Assembly (NCBI GenBank): GCA_013399875.1 | Contig: VXAZ01005694.1 | Span: 2,303,441-2,367,440, forward strand | Direction of reading: 5' to 3' | Source of the DNA: Gymnorhina tibicen | Taxonomy: Eukaryota; Chordata; Aves; Passeriformes; Artamidae | Length of the DNA stretch: 64,000 nt | Part shown: positions 18,261 through 31,700 of the stretch, one piece after another | Layout: each line of letters opens with the position of its first letter | How positions within the stretch are numbered: the stretch's first letter is position 1 | Notes under the pieces: generated by a model | Database searches by the model: none | The model's input: the letters and a program-made list of their open reading frames with translations, nothing else | What the model was told of the DNA's origin: nothing | Position numbers and translations under genes: made by a program

Positions 18261-21200
18261 CAGCTTCCTCGGGTGCTTTGTGACACAGTTTCCCTCTGCG
18301 GTGTCCCCTCAGCCCAGGCCCCCGCTCAGGCCGTGCACTGGTGTCTCTCGCACCGTGCTCTGTGCAGTTCAGCCACACCGTCCCCAGGCGACAGTGGGGG
18401 GGCCGAGGGCAGGGCTGGCACACCCGGGCGCGAGGATGGGGACGGGGTCAGGGTTTGCACCCCCGGCTCCTTCTGCTCTGGCAGGGCAGGTCCAGCTCTT
18501 GCACTCATTTCTGGTACCTCACAGGCGCCTCTTTCCCTCAGGCAGCACCAAGGCTCAAGCAGAGAGTGCAGGGTGGGAGGAGCAGCCATGTATAAATAAG
18601 CCTTTTCCCTATGTTTAGAATTTATTACAGTGCATAGTGATTAACACCTGTTCAGGCTTTGATGCTGTCTCCTGCGCTGCCACACGCACAGAGATGGAGG
18701 GGCCTTGATAAACCCGAGATTATTTTAAAGCATGTCACATATATGCCACACTCCCCACTCCATAGATAGCAGCCACCCTGTGTGCACTCATACACGTGTT
18801 TCCAAGGCTTAAAAGCAGCCACCTTCATGTACAAATGCACAGAGTCACCAATCTAGCTTACATTTACAAATGTGTGCACAGAGTTGGGCTTGCACATGTG
18901 CCAGGGGCTCTTCTGTAACCCATATTTATTAACCTCCGTGTCTTCCACAAAGCTGCCTGCTTCTCCAAGCATACCATATGCCCAGGTGGCAGAGCAGTAG
19001 ATTTGGAATAGGTAGAGATCTTGGCTGCTGAAGGGTGAGGGTCAGTGAGCTTCTGCATTATACCTTGAAGAAGTATGTTCATGGAGAAATTTTAATTCCA
19101 AGGATCCAGAAAAAAAACCCAGTTTCTCCTACGCATCTGCTGCCCATAAGAACATTATACCCTTAGTGATTAATATTCCACAGTCAGGAGAGAGCAGGGA
19201 GAGGATTTTTAAGAGTTTCTTTTTTAAAGGTTTCTTCTGACTTGTCTTGAATTCTGACTTAATTAGCAGTTTTCTTGTGGCCCAAGAGATGCCTTCTGCT
19301 CTGCAGAGCACCAGGCCAACTGCAGTCACTGCCAGTGCAGCACTGGGAACGTGTAATCTTGGGGCAAATAGCACCTGCCCACATCTCAAGCCTCTCCAGA
19401 GCAGCAGCAGAACTGTCTGGCTGCTTTCAGCCTGACAGCCAGGGATTTTTCCAGCAGCGAGCACTCTGCCAGACCTAGGAGTGCTCCCTATATGCCCCCA
19501 ACTCAACAAGAGAGGCGCCGTGCCATCTGTTCTGAGCTTGCCTGGCATTGCTTGGGTTTGGGGGCTCAAGGCTGGTCAGCACTGCTGGAGCTCTGACTGC
19601 TCTGAAGTCACCCAAGGGCTCCACAAACCAGGCATTAGCCTTTCTTGTGGGCTTTCTAGATGGTTCCTTCTCCCTAGAGCAACACGTCAACTGAATGCCC
19701 TGTGATCCGTGGGGCACGGTGTCCAGAGCTTTCTTCCATGTGCTTGGAGTTGAATGTCTTTCCAGATTCTGGAGAAAACAGGGTAGCCTGTGGGGCTGGT
19801 GATGGCCTTTTCTTATTACTGTTTCAAATAGGACAGTAAAAGACAACTTTTTTAGTTTCAGCTCAAAGCAACAAAATGAAATCATCCGTTTCTGGCCCAT
19901 GGGCTCCAGTGGCCAAAAATACACCGAGCTGAAGTGCCACTTGGACATTTGGCCTGCTGTCAGACTCTAGAGGACTCTCTAATGAGGATTCCCCTAATTA
20001 GATTGAACAGCAAACCTTACGGCTGGGGGCAGGGGGAGGGAAAAAGGGGGGAATGCAGAGGGGATTGTAATGACTCTGCAGTGCTTGCCAGGGCCTAAAA
20101 GCTACAGCAGGCACTATTCCTGCCTTCTGCTTGCTTCTCTGTGCCCAGACACCAGTAATGTTTGCAGCATCACTCCAAAGCCATAGCTTTCGTGGGGAGG
20201 GTCCCAAGGAGCATGCTAGGAGAGCGGGGAGGGTTTCAGTTTACTGTATCCACATACTGGCTTAGTAACTCTTCCCAGTTCTGTGTCACCGTCTATCCAC
20301 AGCTTGCCATGTGCTCTATGAATGGCTCTTACCATAGCTGTAGGTGGTGTTATTTTGTGTTTAATGACCCCCAGAAGTAAGGCTGAGGTAAGAGCCAGTA
20401 GTGCCTCTGCTCTAGGTAGGTGGATAAATCTGTCCCGTTCTCCAGACAACGGCAGTGAGGCTGGAGACACAGGTGACTGTGTCACTAGGATGAGACACTG
20501 TCACAAACAGAGCCCAGCAGCCTCTGTCTCTGATTATCTCTCCAAGTCCCTTGCACTAACCCTTGGATCATGGCTGAGGGATCAGACTTGGTTAACAGCC
20601 TGGCTTATGAGCACTGGCAGGGCATGTGGGTGACCTATATTACAGAAGGGTAGGTAGCAGAGACTGCAACAGATGCCAGCAATAAATTATCAGAAAGTAC
20701 GCACAGACTTTCATCCCTCCCCCACACTCTCCTTGATGGCAAAGTCCCTTTCCCCTTTGCAGTGCTGAATTGCTTTAGCCTTTATCAGAAAAGCAGCAGC
20801 ATGAGGGAGGGCATGGAGGACGCTTTAAGGCGATTATCTTCTTTCCTTCCCCTTTCCTTGTTGCTTTTAGGATTCGTGTTTTATTGCTATCACCCCATAA
20901 TGGAGGGGGACAGTGGTACCCCAGCATTTAGAATAACATTTAGTAAAGCATGTTGTTCTGTGCATGTTGCTTCATCTGCCCTTGGCGGGGCAAGTGCCAG
21001 CAGAGACTCATGATCTGTGTGGCCTGACTGCTGCACCACGAGTGGCTTTAGATGGCATGGAGACCTCACCCATTCTTGGTCTCCCAACAGACCTGTTAGC
21101 TGTGCAAATTATCGATCACAAGAGGTCGCATTGTCTCAGTGGCAGCCCCTCAGCTGTCATCCCTCTGGAATGCCAAAGCACTCAGAGGTGGCGGAGAAGC

Positions 21201-21671
21201 TCAGCAGTACTGTAGAAACATCCAGCGCGTGTCACTGCCCCAAGTGAGCCTCCCAAGCTAAAGAGCTGGGGGCTTCATTTGCAGCACTTGCTGATTTATT
21301 AACACAGGTGTTCAAGATTCATTAGTGTTGTGCTGTCACAATCAATGGAAAGCACATTTTAAATTCATACAAGAAGCCCAGCTGCAGAAGAAATAGTGCC
21401 CTCTGACTTGCAGTGATCAATCACAGCTAAGCAAAACACCTCATACAGAAAGCTGTAAAGTAAGTAGAAAAAGTGTAAAACCTGCTTGGTCTTGTAAGGG
21501 ACTCTGCCACATTCCTGGCCTGGTGTGAATAAAAACCTCACCCTTTTCTCTGTGATGTGAAAAGGTCAAAAAGCTTCTGACTTTTGGATTGGCAATGTAG
21601 GCACCTCTGAAATGCAAATGTGTCGATGGTAAAAAATGTTTCCTCTCCAGTACCCTCCCAAGAAAGATCAA

Positions 21672-21730
21672 CTTTATCCCCATTTTATGGAGGGGTAAAC
21701 TATGATGCAGGTGAAACTGGCTGCTGATTT
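21672..21730 (-). mobile_element. Possible MIR/CORE-SINE fragment
   Basis: The plus strand reads 'tatccccattttatggagg' then 'ggtaaac', close to the complement of the MIR 3' half ('cctcatctgtaaaatgggg ata'). The flanks are too decayed to follow. Confidence 0.3.
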
Positions 21731-21796
21731 CGGCTGGCTGAAAATTCAGCTGCCTTGCTTTTGATACTTCATCATTAGTCCACATCAGTTCCCCAC

Positions 21797-22537
21797 TCAC
21801 TCAGGATTTTCAAAGCTGTCAAGTGCAGCGCTTGCACTTGGGCTTGTAAATGCTCTCCTGTCCTGCAGAGAGTATTTGTAGGCCTTATCAAAGTTACACA
21901 GAATAAAGGACTTTTGGCCAGGTTTTCCCAAAGGCCTGTGGCAAAAACAGGAGAGAAGCCAGTTTTCTTGATTCCTCGTTCCATACCTTAAGCAGAAAAC
22001 ACTATTTGCTTCCCAAGCCTCCCTGACCAATGCACAATAATGAGACTGGGAAATTCTGGAGGAGCTGGAAACACCAAGGGCATAAAGCCTCAGCAAATCC
22101 TCTGAGAAATACAGAGCATCGGAAGGGGAGACAGGGAGGGTAGCACTGCTGGGAAAGACCCAGATTGCTGTGGAGATGTGGAATTCCTTGGGAAGCTGTG
22201 GAAGCAGGTGGAGAGACTGGGATATCCAACCAGGAGTGACAGGAAAGTCCCAGCACAGTGAGAGTGCGGCATATGGAGGAGGCCCAGAGCAGCAGCAGGG
22301 GGAGAGCTGAGGGGGCAGCTGACAGGAAGAAATCCAGCCATGTGTGTGCCAGCATCTTCTCCAAGTATTACTGAACGCGACAGACCACGTGCATGTTTCC
22401 TCCCTGCAAAACGGAGGCAGCTGAGAAGGGAAGCGGGTGAGGGAGTGGGAGAGGGGCTCAGCGGAGGGACACGTGAGCTGACTACCCAGTTTCCTCCTCT
22501 TTTTCTTGCCACAGGGTGATGTTTCTGTTCTTCTCAC
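21797..22537 (-). other. Unexplained 246-codon open frame, probably not a gene
   Basis: An open frame without recognisable domain. It begins at a GTG, not ATG, and its composition (Ser, Leu, Cys, Pro rich) is typical of non-coding DNA read in frame. Other minus frames overlap it (22002-22364, 22090-22512), which points to local scarcity of stop triplets rather than selection. Listed so that the reader knows it exists. Confidence 0.15.
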
Positions 22538-25500
22538 ACTGTTGGCAAAAATTGGTAACCAAGTGAGATGTGGAGGGGGGTTCTACATGAAGGTTGAGAT
22601 AACATTTTCTGATCCAGCCGGGAACAGTTGGCTGTGGGTGGTGGCTTGTCACCAGCCCTGCCAGTTCTAATCCAGATCCCAGTTTTTCTCTCAGCTGTGG
22701 AGTGAAGAGCCTTCTCTACAACTTTAATTTCCTGCAGGGGTTAATCCCATGGTCAGTGGTAGCTCAGGCCCTTAATCCTTTTGCTCAGTCCCTTGGCAGA
22801 AGGACTGCAGCCGCTCCTGACCTGGCAGGTCTGAGGGAGGCACCCTTCTGCTCCCAGTTCCTCCTCTACACCCCACGAGCATCCTCCAGCTCACTGGCAT
22901 TTAAAATGCTGCTCCCCCCTTCCTGGCAAGCCTACCCCGGGGGTGTGAGTGGGTGGTACAACCAGGAAAAGGTTGCAGGCAGAGAAGACAGCTTGGTGGG
23001 AGAATCCCGCTTCTCTGGTCCTCATTCCCATCACTGCTGCACTCACAGGTATTTCCTGCTCTTCTTGGTTGGACGGTGCTCTGAATCCCAAAGGATTCTC
23101 TTTCTTGTCTTTATTCGGCTGGTGTTTAAGAAGGAAGGTATATTTGAGCCCACATTTGTGAAGGATTCTCTGAGGGCTCAGGAATTTAACATGGCCCAGT
23201 ATCTTCCCTGGGTCTCTTATTTAGAGTCAAAGTATGCAGGAGATCTTTAAGAGGGAAGGTGCCAGCCTGTCTGAGACAAGAGATACATTTACATGCACAG
23301 AATAGTAGATGGAGGTGCATCAATTAAGGAGCAAGATAGGAAAATGTAAGTTTGTAATCAATATGAGCTCTGTCCCTGGAGCGCTAGGCCAGATGTGTGC
23401 TCAACAGCATGACCAGACTGCCAAATCAAGGGGCTTCCAGATCAATACTGAGAGACCCCTGTTACATCTTACGGGGGTCAAGGCGCTTCAGCCGTAAGCC
23501 TTTCTCCTTGTGGTTTCTCATTCCAAAAATGAGGCAAGCTTTTGCAAGCCTGAGTGATCCCTTGCACACAAAATGCCCCACACCTGCTTGTTTCCCATCA
23601 TTCATTTCTGCATTAGCCCAAAACCTGGCTTTGCTTTTTTCATAGCCTGCATCTTGAAATACACTGGGCCCTTGAGCTCGCTGGCCTTCCTTGTGCTTGA
23701 CTCTTGTTATGCTTTCGTCTGGCGGAGAAGCCAGTGTGGTGGAGAACTGCTGCCACCGAGGCTGCTCCCCCTTTTCCTCACTCCCCACTCTGGCTGTGCC
23801 TCCCTGGGTGCCAGGTTCCCAAAATGAGACCACCGGCTGCCAGGGTAGTGGCTTGTCGCTCTGGCAGCTGGAGCAGGAGGAGAGAGAGGATGTAGAAAAC
23901 ACTGGAACAAGGAAAGAACTTCACTAAGGTCTCACGAGGCTGTGCCCTGGGCACGTCCAGAGGGGCAGGAACCATCCATGCCTGCACAGTGGTGGGGCAG
24001 AGCACAAGATGCTGGCAGTAAAAATCCTCTCAGCTCTTATCATAAGGGGATCGGCGACCCAGCATGCACACAGCTGCTGGCAAACCTCCCGAGGAAAGGC
24101 TGGCTCTCATCATTCCCACACCATGCATTTGTACTGGACTCTGAAGGAGACCTTTTTCTGCCTTAGTGAATTGCAGGGATCTGTCTCACTTGGTTGCCCC
24201 TGTGGCACGGGGGTGTTGGTGCTGCCTGTAAGAGCCTGGAGCTGCTCTGCTGCCCCATTGCCCCCCATTCCCAGAGTGTCCAAGAGGGGCAGCCCTGCAA
24301 AGGCCACACAAACTGCACGGGACCTGGGCTGCTGCCTTCAGCTCCAGGGGTGCCTGCGCATCTCTGGGACACAATTACACTTTTTACGAGCTGGAAACAT
24401 TGCCCATAGCTCAACAAGATGTGGTGACAGCTCTCACAACCCAGAGCTCCAGCCAGGATCTTGGGATGCAGTCTGAGTTAGCACACAGCTCACAGCCTCA
24501 CGCTGCGGAGCTCGCCGAGGCTGAGGAAGGTTTGCAAATCTGATGTGACTTTAGTTCTCTACAGGGTTTGCAGCCACAGAAGAGACACCTTTATGGCAAA
24601 GTTCACATCCCATCGAAATCACCAGCTGGGAGTGGTGTGGAGAGCAGGGCACACCTTCACCCCTCTGCCCCTGCACAGGTACCCCACAGCACAGTCACAG
24701 CAGCAGCACACCCTGCTTTGGGCAGCACTGGCACTGGAGGATCTCACCAGGAGGGGAAAGGGAGCCCAAGAGATGAGTGCCAAGCCAAGTTGCCTCTAAC
24801 AGCTCATCTCCAGACTCGGGGTGAGGTCTTCCTTTTCTATCCCTTGTGTGAGAGCATGGTTCATGGGGAAGGAATCTTCCCAGCCTCCCTGAAGTGAGGA
24901 GGAGCATGGTAGCAGGGCATGTCTTCCAAGTAACAGCCTTTGCTTGCAGTCAGTCGAGAAATTCTGACTCGTGTGGCTTTGATGTAAATTTAAGTCTCAG
25001 TCCTTCCTGTGACAGGCGTGGGGCATTGCAGGGCATAAATAACAGACAGTCTCTTGTTTTCCCATTCATAAAAAAATAACCAAGAAATTGTCATTTTCAT
25101 TAAAAGAAGGAAAAAATCGCCATATCGTAAAATAGGCTTGCAAAGCCAAGGACTTAAATGTGAGCTGATACTTGCCCAGGCTTCATTCAGCCACTTGCAT
25201 GGATGCAGCACAGCACTGCCTTTTCTTACCCGACCAAGTACTGTTTCTTTTTTCCACAGGAGCCCGTCCCATGCTCACTGCAAAGGACACACGATACTCA
25301 AGCTAACAATGAGGATGCTGTAATAAATAAGGCTATTTTTGTATGGTCAGAATTAAATATTAAACCACAGTTTTGGCAGGAGGCCACAGTCTGTACATTC
25401 CGAATTTTGCGGGTGCCCAACACGAGACCCTAGGGGCCATTTTGCAGAACTGCTGAACACTCACAGCTGTTTTCCAAAATGCTGGCAGCTTAGCCAGCAA

Positions 25501-26980
25501 ACTGGTACAGCCTTGAGGACTCAATAGCACTGAGAGCCAAGAGGTCCCAGGCTCTGGCCCTGCACCTGCTGCTGCTTCCCTGTGTAGCTAAAAGGGGAAG
25601 TCTCTTTTCCCTTCAAAAGCCAGGGAAACAACCTCTCTCTCTTGCCTCATCAGAGTATAAATCCTCTGTCATCAGCTACAAGGCAACTGTAGCAGCTAAC
25701 ATCTTCAGAACACCACAAGACAGTGAATAGTGATGTATTGCCTGCAGGGCTTGCTTGGCAGGCAGTAAACAAATAAAACAGACATGCATTTTGCAGTGCC
25801 CGAAAAAAAAAAGAACAGCCCCCTGCTTCACTCCTTGAGCAGCATGTAGCCAGTACCCTGAATGAAGCAGCTCATGAAAATACAGCATGTGATCCCACCA
25901 GTCAGGACTGCAGCCCTGTGCAAGTGGCACGCTGCCTCCAGTAGCAACATTTCCAAACTTTCAACTGCTTGTTTTTGCAGTGTGAATAATATATTTCACA
26001 TAATCCAACCCCTCACAGGTGAAGCAACTTTTCCTTCCATCTCTTGAGTCTGGAATTGAACTGGTTTGTAGAAAAAATGTACATCTTCTTGCTGTTATCA
26101 TACCCTCAATCACATTTTTGTGAGCCAGCATTTTGGTAAAGCCACAGCAGGAATAAGGTATGTGTGACAAGGTATTTCCCTGCAGCAGGAGGAGCATCCC
26201 AGAACTCCCACTCCCGCTTCTTTCCGCTGAGAACTGAGCGTGTGTCACGGTGTAGCACGCTGAAGCATTACCCGGCTGGCAGGAGCATCCCAGTATGGTC
26301 ATCTGAGTTATGGTTTGAGCCACCCAGGACTGGGACAGTTGTCAAGCAGTGTAAGCAGCTGCTTGTAACCAAACATGGCAAGTGAAGGAAACTGCCTGCT
26401 CTGTCTTTTGAATCAGCAACAGGCAAGTGCTGAAGAGTCACCGAAGAACTACCCAGAAATGCCCTCCCACAGGCTTGAGCCTCTCCCCATCCTGTTCCAG
26501 CCTCTGCTGCTCCCTGAATGGTCCTGCCCGGGTATCCTTATAGCCTCGTGCTGCTGCTGACCCTCGCAGCCCTACTGAGACACACGTCTGCCTTGATCAG
26601 GCTTCTGTGGTGCAGAAGAGCCTAGAAAAATCATTTCTGCATCAGGCTTAAAAAAAAGCCAGAGGAAGGGCAGGAAGCTGGAGTAACTCTTACAGATACC
26701 TGAGCTGACAGTGCACCATGCTAGCATGTGACATTCAGTTTGCTGGAGGAAAGGGTAAAGCTGTGATCTGGTGTAAAGATTACATAAGAAGGCTTCCCCC
26801 CTTTCTCTTTGCAAACAGCCCCTTTGGTCAGGATTTACCATAATTCCTCCAAGTGGACAGGATGCACTAACAGAGGCAGCACTGATGTCTGACAGGGAGA
26901 CAACTCCCGCAAGCCTTTCGCTCATGTGGAATAATTCCCTTGCAAATGTTGTTTGCCCACAGCAGTTAGAGGAAGATCCA

Positions 26981-27004
26981 CCCCCCCCCCCCCCCCCCCC
27001 CCCC
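26981..27004. repeat. Homopolymer C24
   Basis: An uninterrupted run of 24 C, with CCA before and AAC after. It is unstable and prone to sequencing error; the G-rich complement could form a quadruplex. Confidence 0.95.
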
Positions 27005-27507
27005 AACAGACCTGAGCGACAAAGCTCAGAAGAAAAATTGTCTGCAGTTCTGGAAAGGCTCCCTTCTCCTCACTGCTAGAAATGTCCCCTGCTTTAGGAC
27101 AGGTCACTGAGTGCCTTTAAGGGTTCCCCTCTCCTTTAAGGTTTTCCTTCTCTAAACCCTGCAATAGCAGCTGCTCCAGTCCTTCCCCAAATGAGATCTT
27201 AGTTTCTCTCTCCATCCTTGAGTGGCAGGTCAGACACCAGCAGCAGAGCAGTGCTGTATCCTGCTCGCTGCCATTCCCATCAGGGCTGTGCTGGATGTGG
27301 CACGTTCAGGTTACCTGACAGTCCACGTGGTAGGCCTGGGGCCCAGCTTGGTCATGACCTGGTTGGAGCAACAGCTTCAAATATCCTCTCTCCCCGAATC
27401 GGGAGAGCTCCAGTTTAACGAGTCTCTCTTAATTAGCAGGAGATGCAGGGACAGTAATAGACTGGTCAGGCAGAGGGAGGAGGAGGGCACAGAATGCCCT
27501 GTGTGGG

Positions 27508-27539
27508 ATGTATGTGTGCACGTGTCTGTGCATGCGTAT

Positions 27540-27590
<51 letters not shown>
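27508..27590. repeat. (CA)24 microsatellite with TG-rich flank
   Basis: A pure CA run (27542-27590) preceded by a largely alternating purine-pyrimidine stretch (tgtatgtgtgcacgtgtc, then tgcatgcgtatgta). Together about 80 nt with Z-DNA potential. Confidence 0.9.
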
Positions 27591-27592
<2 letters not shown>

Positions 27593-28030
27593 ATAATGCC
27601 TACAGATAACCCCTATCCATAGTGCGCTTCACCTCGGCTCCTTTGGGACCTCATTCTCACCCCTTCCTCCCAGTCGGGGCTGGAGAAGGCTGTGAAGCTT
27701 CTTTGTGCTGTGTTTCACCCACCCCCCTCAGTGCTGTGCCTTCCACCCAAAAGTTCAGAAATCACAGGCTCAGCCTGCGGAGATGCTGAAAGCGACTTGG
27801 GACTTAATTTTGGCTCTACTTGTGATTTGGCATCCTTCACGTCGTGTCCTGTGGTCATGTCCGTGAGCACACACACCCACACGCTTACACACATACACCC
27901 CCCCGATCCTAAAGCTGTGTACTGAGTGCTGAACCTGTTCAGTTTTGGTCCGTACTTCTCCATTTTAGGTTGTTCTTACTAAGACAGCCGAGTCCAAAAT
28001 GATAGCCAGCAAAGCCATCACAAGTCAGGC

Positions 28031-28760
28031 GAGTGGCACCTCTCACGCTGACCCCTCTGAGAGCCCCGAGGAGGGGACAAAAGGCAGGGCTCAGCAGGAG
28101 CCGCCCGGCACGGGGTGACCCCAGCACCGCGTTCCCAGCCTCAAAGCCGCACCTGAGGCGCCCGTGGCGCAAGGAAGGGCGCTGGTGCCGTTCCCAGCTG
28201 GGAGAAGTTGCTCCCGGCTGCCTGCGCTGAAACTGCGCTGGAACCAGCACCAAGAACCTCTGCAGCAGGTTTGCCGGTCTGCTCTACGGGGGAGCTCGCT
28301 GCCCGTCAGTCTCGCACCAGGGAGCCTCCTGCGCCGAGCCGTGTGGCACGCTGCGCTGCCCCTGCCTGACACCCTCCTCCCCGGGGAAGCCGCTTCCTGG
28401 GGGCAGCTCCACTCCCCTCGCCTAGCTGGGGATGGGGAAAAACGCCAAAGGGAGACGTCTTTACTTACCTCTCTCAGGCTGGAAGGGGCCCTCTTGTGAG
28501 AATGGCAGCTCTTCCAGCTCTCTTAACCCGGTACAATCCCAAAGCAAATCCAGCAGAAAGTGCCTCTGTTCGCAGCTGGACTCTCGGTGGACCCTAGCTG
28601 GCAGGAGCCCTCCCTAGCCAGCCGCTTGCCTCGCGTGGAGGGCAGAGGAGCCGCAGAGCGAGATGACAGCGTGGGAAAGGGACTGTAATCCTCCGTAAAT
28701 AATAAATAGGGGGAGAGAGAAAGAGAGAGAGAGGCGGGAGAGGGAGCGACTGTGCGCGGT
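28031..28760. promoter_or_regulatory. GC-rich, CpG-containing patch, candidate intronic promoter
   Basis: The region is clearly richer in G+C and CpG than its flanks (for example 'cgcccgtggcgc', 'ccgagccgtg'). On the minus strand a strong donor, GAGAG|GTAAGTAA, ends a putative exon at 28469. The open frame before it has no ATG, so it could be an alternative LRTM2 5' UTR exon or a non-coding transcript. No TATA or start site is demonstrated. Confidence 0.3.
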
Positions 28761-31700
28761 GAAGTGACAGCTGGGGGTACATCTGCGATGGCAGCAGCAC
28801 ACGCACAGGAACGCGCACAGACAGTGCAGAGGAGTCACCCCGCCAGGCAGGCAGGATCTGCTCCCAAACACCCAGAGGAAGGAGCTCGGGAGGTTTTCAT
28901 TCCTCTCAATGCATCCTGGAGAAAGGGCAGTTGCTGTCAGTCCCTCTCTCTCCCTCATCCCGCCCTTGCTGCCATCCCTCTCCGGCTGCCAGGAGCCGAG
29001 GGGCTCGAGGAGGGGTGAGGAGATGCCAGGCGGGAGGAGCTCCCCACAGCCCCTCAGGAGGTAGATTGGTCAGGCACAGGTTACAAGAGAAGGCACCGAG
29101 CTGAACAGTTCCTCCCCTCCCTCCATCTCTCCCCTGCTACGGCTGATGACAATAAACTCGGGGAGAAAGGCGTCAGGATGAGAAGGGACGAGCCCTGGCT
29201 TTTGTATAGGAGCGAGGCGAGTGGCTGCAGCGATGGGGAGACAGCGGGGGAGACCCCGGGGGGCTTGGGAGAAAGGCACCCCCTTCCCACCGGTGCTCCA
29301 GAGACGGCGCTGGGGAGGCAGTGCGTCCAACAGGGAGGCTTAACTGAGAGGTGCCCACGGCGGGCAGCACAACCCTGTGTCTGTTTCCTTAAGGATTCAG
29401 GGAAAACTTGAGGGGTGCAGTTAGGGGCTAGCTGGGACGAGGGGAATGGGTGAAAGATCCACAGTTCGTCCCCCTGAACTTTGTGTGCAGCAGAGTGTGC
29501 TCAGCCATAGGTCCGGTGTGCGTGTCAGGTGTGGTGACATCCATCAGTGACAGGCATTCCCTGCCCTCCCTGACATAGCCTGCTGGTACAGGGGTGCAGT
29601 AAGCGGCCAAATCCAGCCCACTAGCTCTGTTAGGATTCCCTCTGTGCTCTCCCATGGGCTCCTGTAGCCTTCCCCCCCCAAAATCACACCCCTATCTTGC
29701 CTTCCTCCATCTTGATGAGGACCTCAGTAGCTCACATTTGCAAGAATTACTGTTTTGCTGATTTACTTAAACTGCCCCTTCTGTCAGGTCCACTATCATA
29801 AACAGGCTGATTTGGGCTTTTTGTTCTTTTTGATTTGTCTGGAAGTTATGTTTTTAAGTAAAATTTTTAGAGGACTCAAAGTAAAATGTCAAGTTACTGA
29901 CTCAAGAGAGAAAATAGGAATATTTCAGAAATAGGGAATGGAGAATGCAAATGGATGGTAGGGGCATGGCTGCTCTGCTGTTCTGGCACCTTCCATTTGA
30001 ATCACAGGTTTTATTGAACCATTGGACCGGCTGCCATGAAAACAGGTTGTGAGCGGCGAGGTAAATCTTGATAAGCACTCTGCAAGGATGCAGTCTTGAG
30101 ACTCTTTGTTATGCCTTTTTGTTGTGCAGCAGGCCCAAGAATTAAATCTTGGGGAAAGCTCCTTAGGAGAACAACATATGGATAATCAAAGAGAGAAGCC
30201 AGAGACTGCAGGCAGAAAGAGAGGCAAGCAGAGGATGAGCTAATGAAGCAGGCATGCTCAGCAGAGGGATGAACAGGTGGAGGGGAAGGCTCTGCTCTCC
30301 GCGGTGAACGGCAGTGCACGGCTCCAGAGAAGGCCCGCCGCAGCCGTGGCTTTGCAGGCAGGGTGGGGAGCTGCTTTGCCGGCCGGTGGGAAGGCGTGCA
30401 CAGCCCGGGGTGCCGTGTCGGCACGTGCGAGGTGTGCAGCACCGCTTGTCCTCCTGCTCTGTTGCACTGCTGGCGTGCTGCACTTGCACAGGTCGCTTGC
30501 ATGTGAGTAGGAATAGAGCTGTTAGCCGTGGTCTCTCTGGGGACTCTGCAGCGGCCACTCATCATTTCATGGGCCTCAGATCTTCCCGCTGATGCAGCAC
30601 ACCCTTTGCCACCAGAGCAAAAAGGCTCATTAACAGTCAGTTATTCTTCGGAACAAGCACAGAGGAGTTTATTCCAGTTCTTCCCCTCTCACTTGAGCTA
30701 TAGCATCATCCTTATCTCAGGCTGAATCACTGCTTTTCTCCTTTCTCCTTGACCTCACCAGTGGTGTGAAGATGCCCAGATGACTGTCACTAGCACTGGG
30801 GGGGCCTGCTTCTCCTCAGCTCCCATGTCTTACTCAGGTCCCCTGAATGTCTGAAAGTTTCTCACAGTTCTTGCCAGTAGCTGCCGCTTTCTGTCCCTGC
30901 CACTGGCCACCAGTGCAACCCCCCGGGTTTTCTTCTTTGTCATGTTGCGGCAGCTCTGTCCAGGCTGGGTATGTGCTATTTATGCCTCCTGGGCAGAAGC
31001 AAGGATTTACAACCTGGGGCTAAGATCTGTCTGAAGAACAATTTGAGGCCAAGTGTTCCCACTGGCAAAAATATGAGCCACTGAGTAAGTCTGCACTGCA
31101 AGGTTAGTTATGTAGGTATTGACTCCTCTTCAAGTCTCATGAAAACTGTATGTCCTGGGTAATGCTCAGTCCCACTGATGTGATCTGCTGTGATAAAGGG
31201 AATGACTCTTTCTTGGGATGGTTTGGAAGGATGAATTTATTTAAAGCTACGTACCAAATCGGGTGCGTGGGCCTCATGGGACTCAGCAGCAACAGCACCG
31301 CTTGCATTCTGTCACGGAGTGCCGGTTTGTCGGCAGGGGCACCGAGCCAAACCGTGCCTGCCATAGCCCCGCTGGAGCCGAGGAATCTTCGCCCAGGCCA
31401 GACTCAGCCCTGTCCTTCCTCCTTTGTTTGCATTCTTGGTCTTGTCTGGTTTGTGCTCTGCGAGGCTCGGGGCAATGCGGCTCCACGGAATCATTCCTTT
31501 CCCCCACAGACAGGCAGTCAGATTCAGTTTGCAGCAGGGAGAGCTGGATAAGAAGTGTGCCTCTGATACATGGGATTTGTAAGATGTACCAGCAGCAGGA
31601 ATGTGACAAGGACACTGGTGTAAAAGGCAGAGCTGATGCCAGGTGCCAGGGTCTCTGTACATGCGGCAAGAAAATATACCCCTGCATACTCCAGTTTTAA

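Noticed and set aside
28614..28958. Ser/Leu/Cys-rich minus-strand ORFs in the GC-rich patch
   Set aside because: Driven by purine-rich plus-strand repeats (gagaga); no domain.
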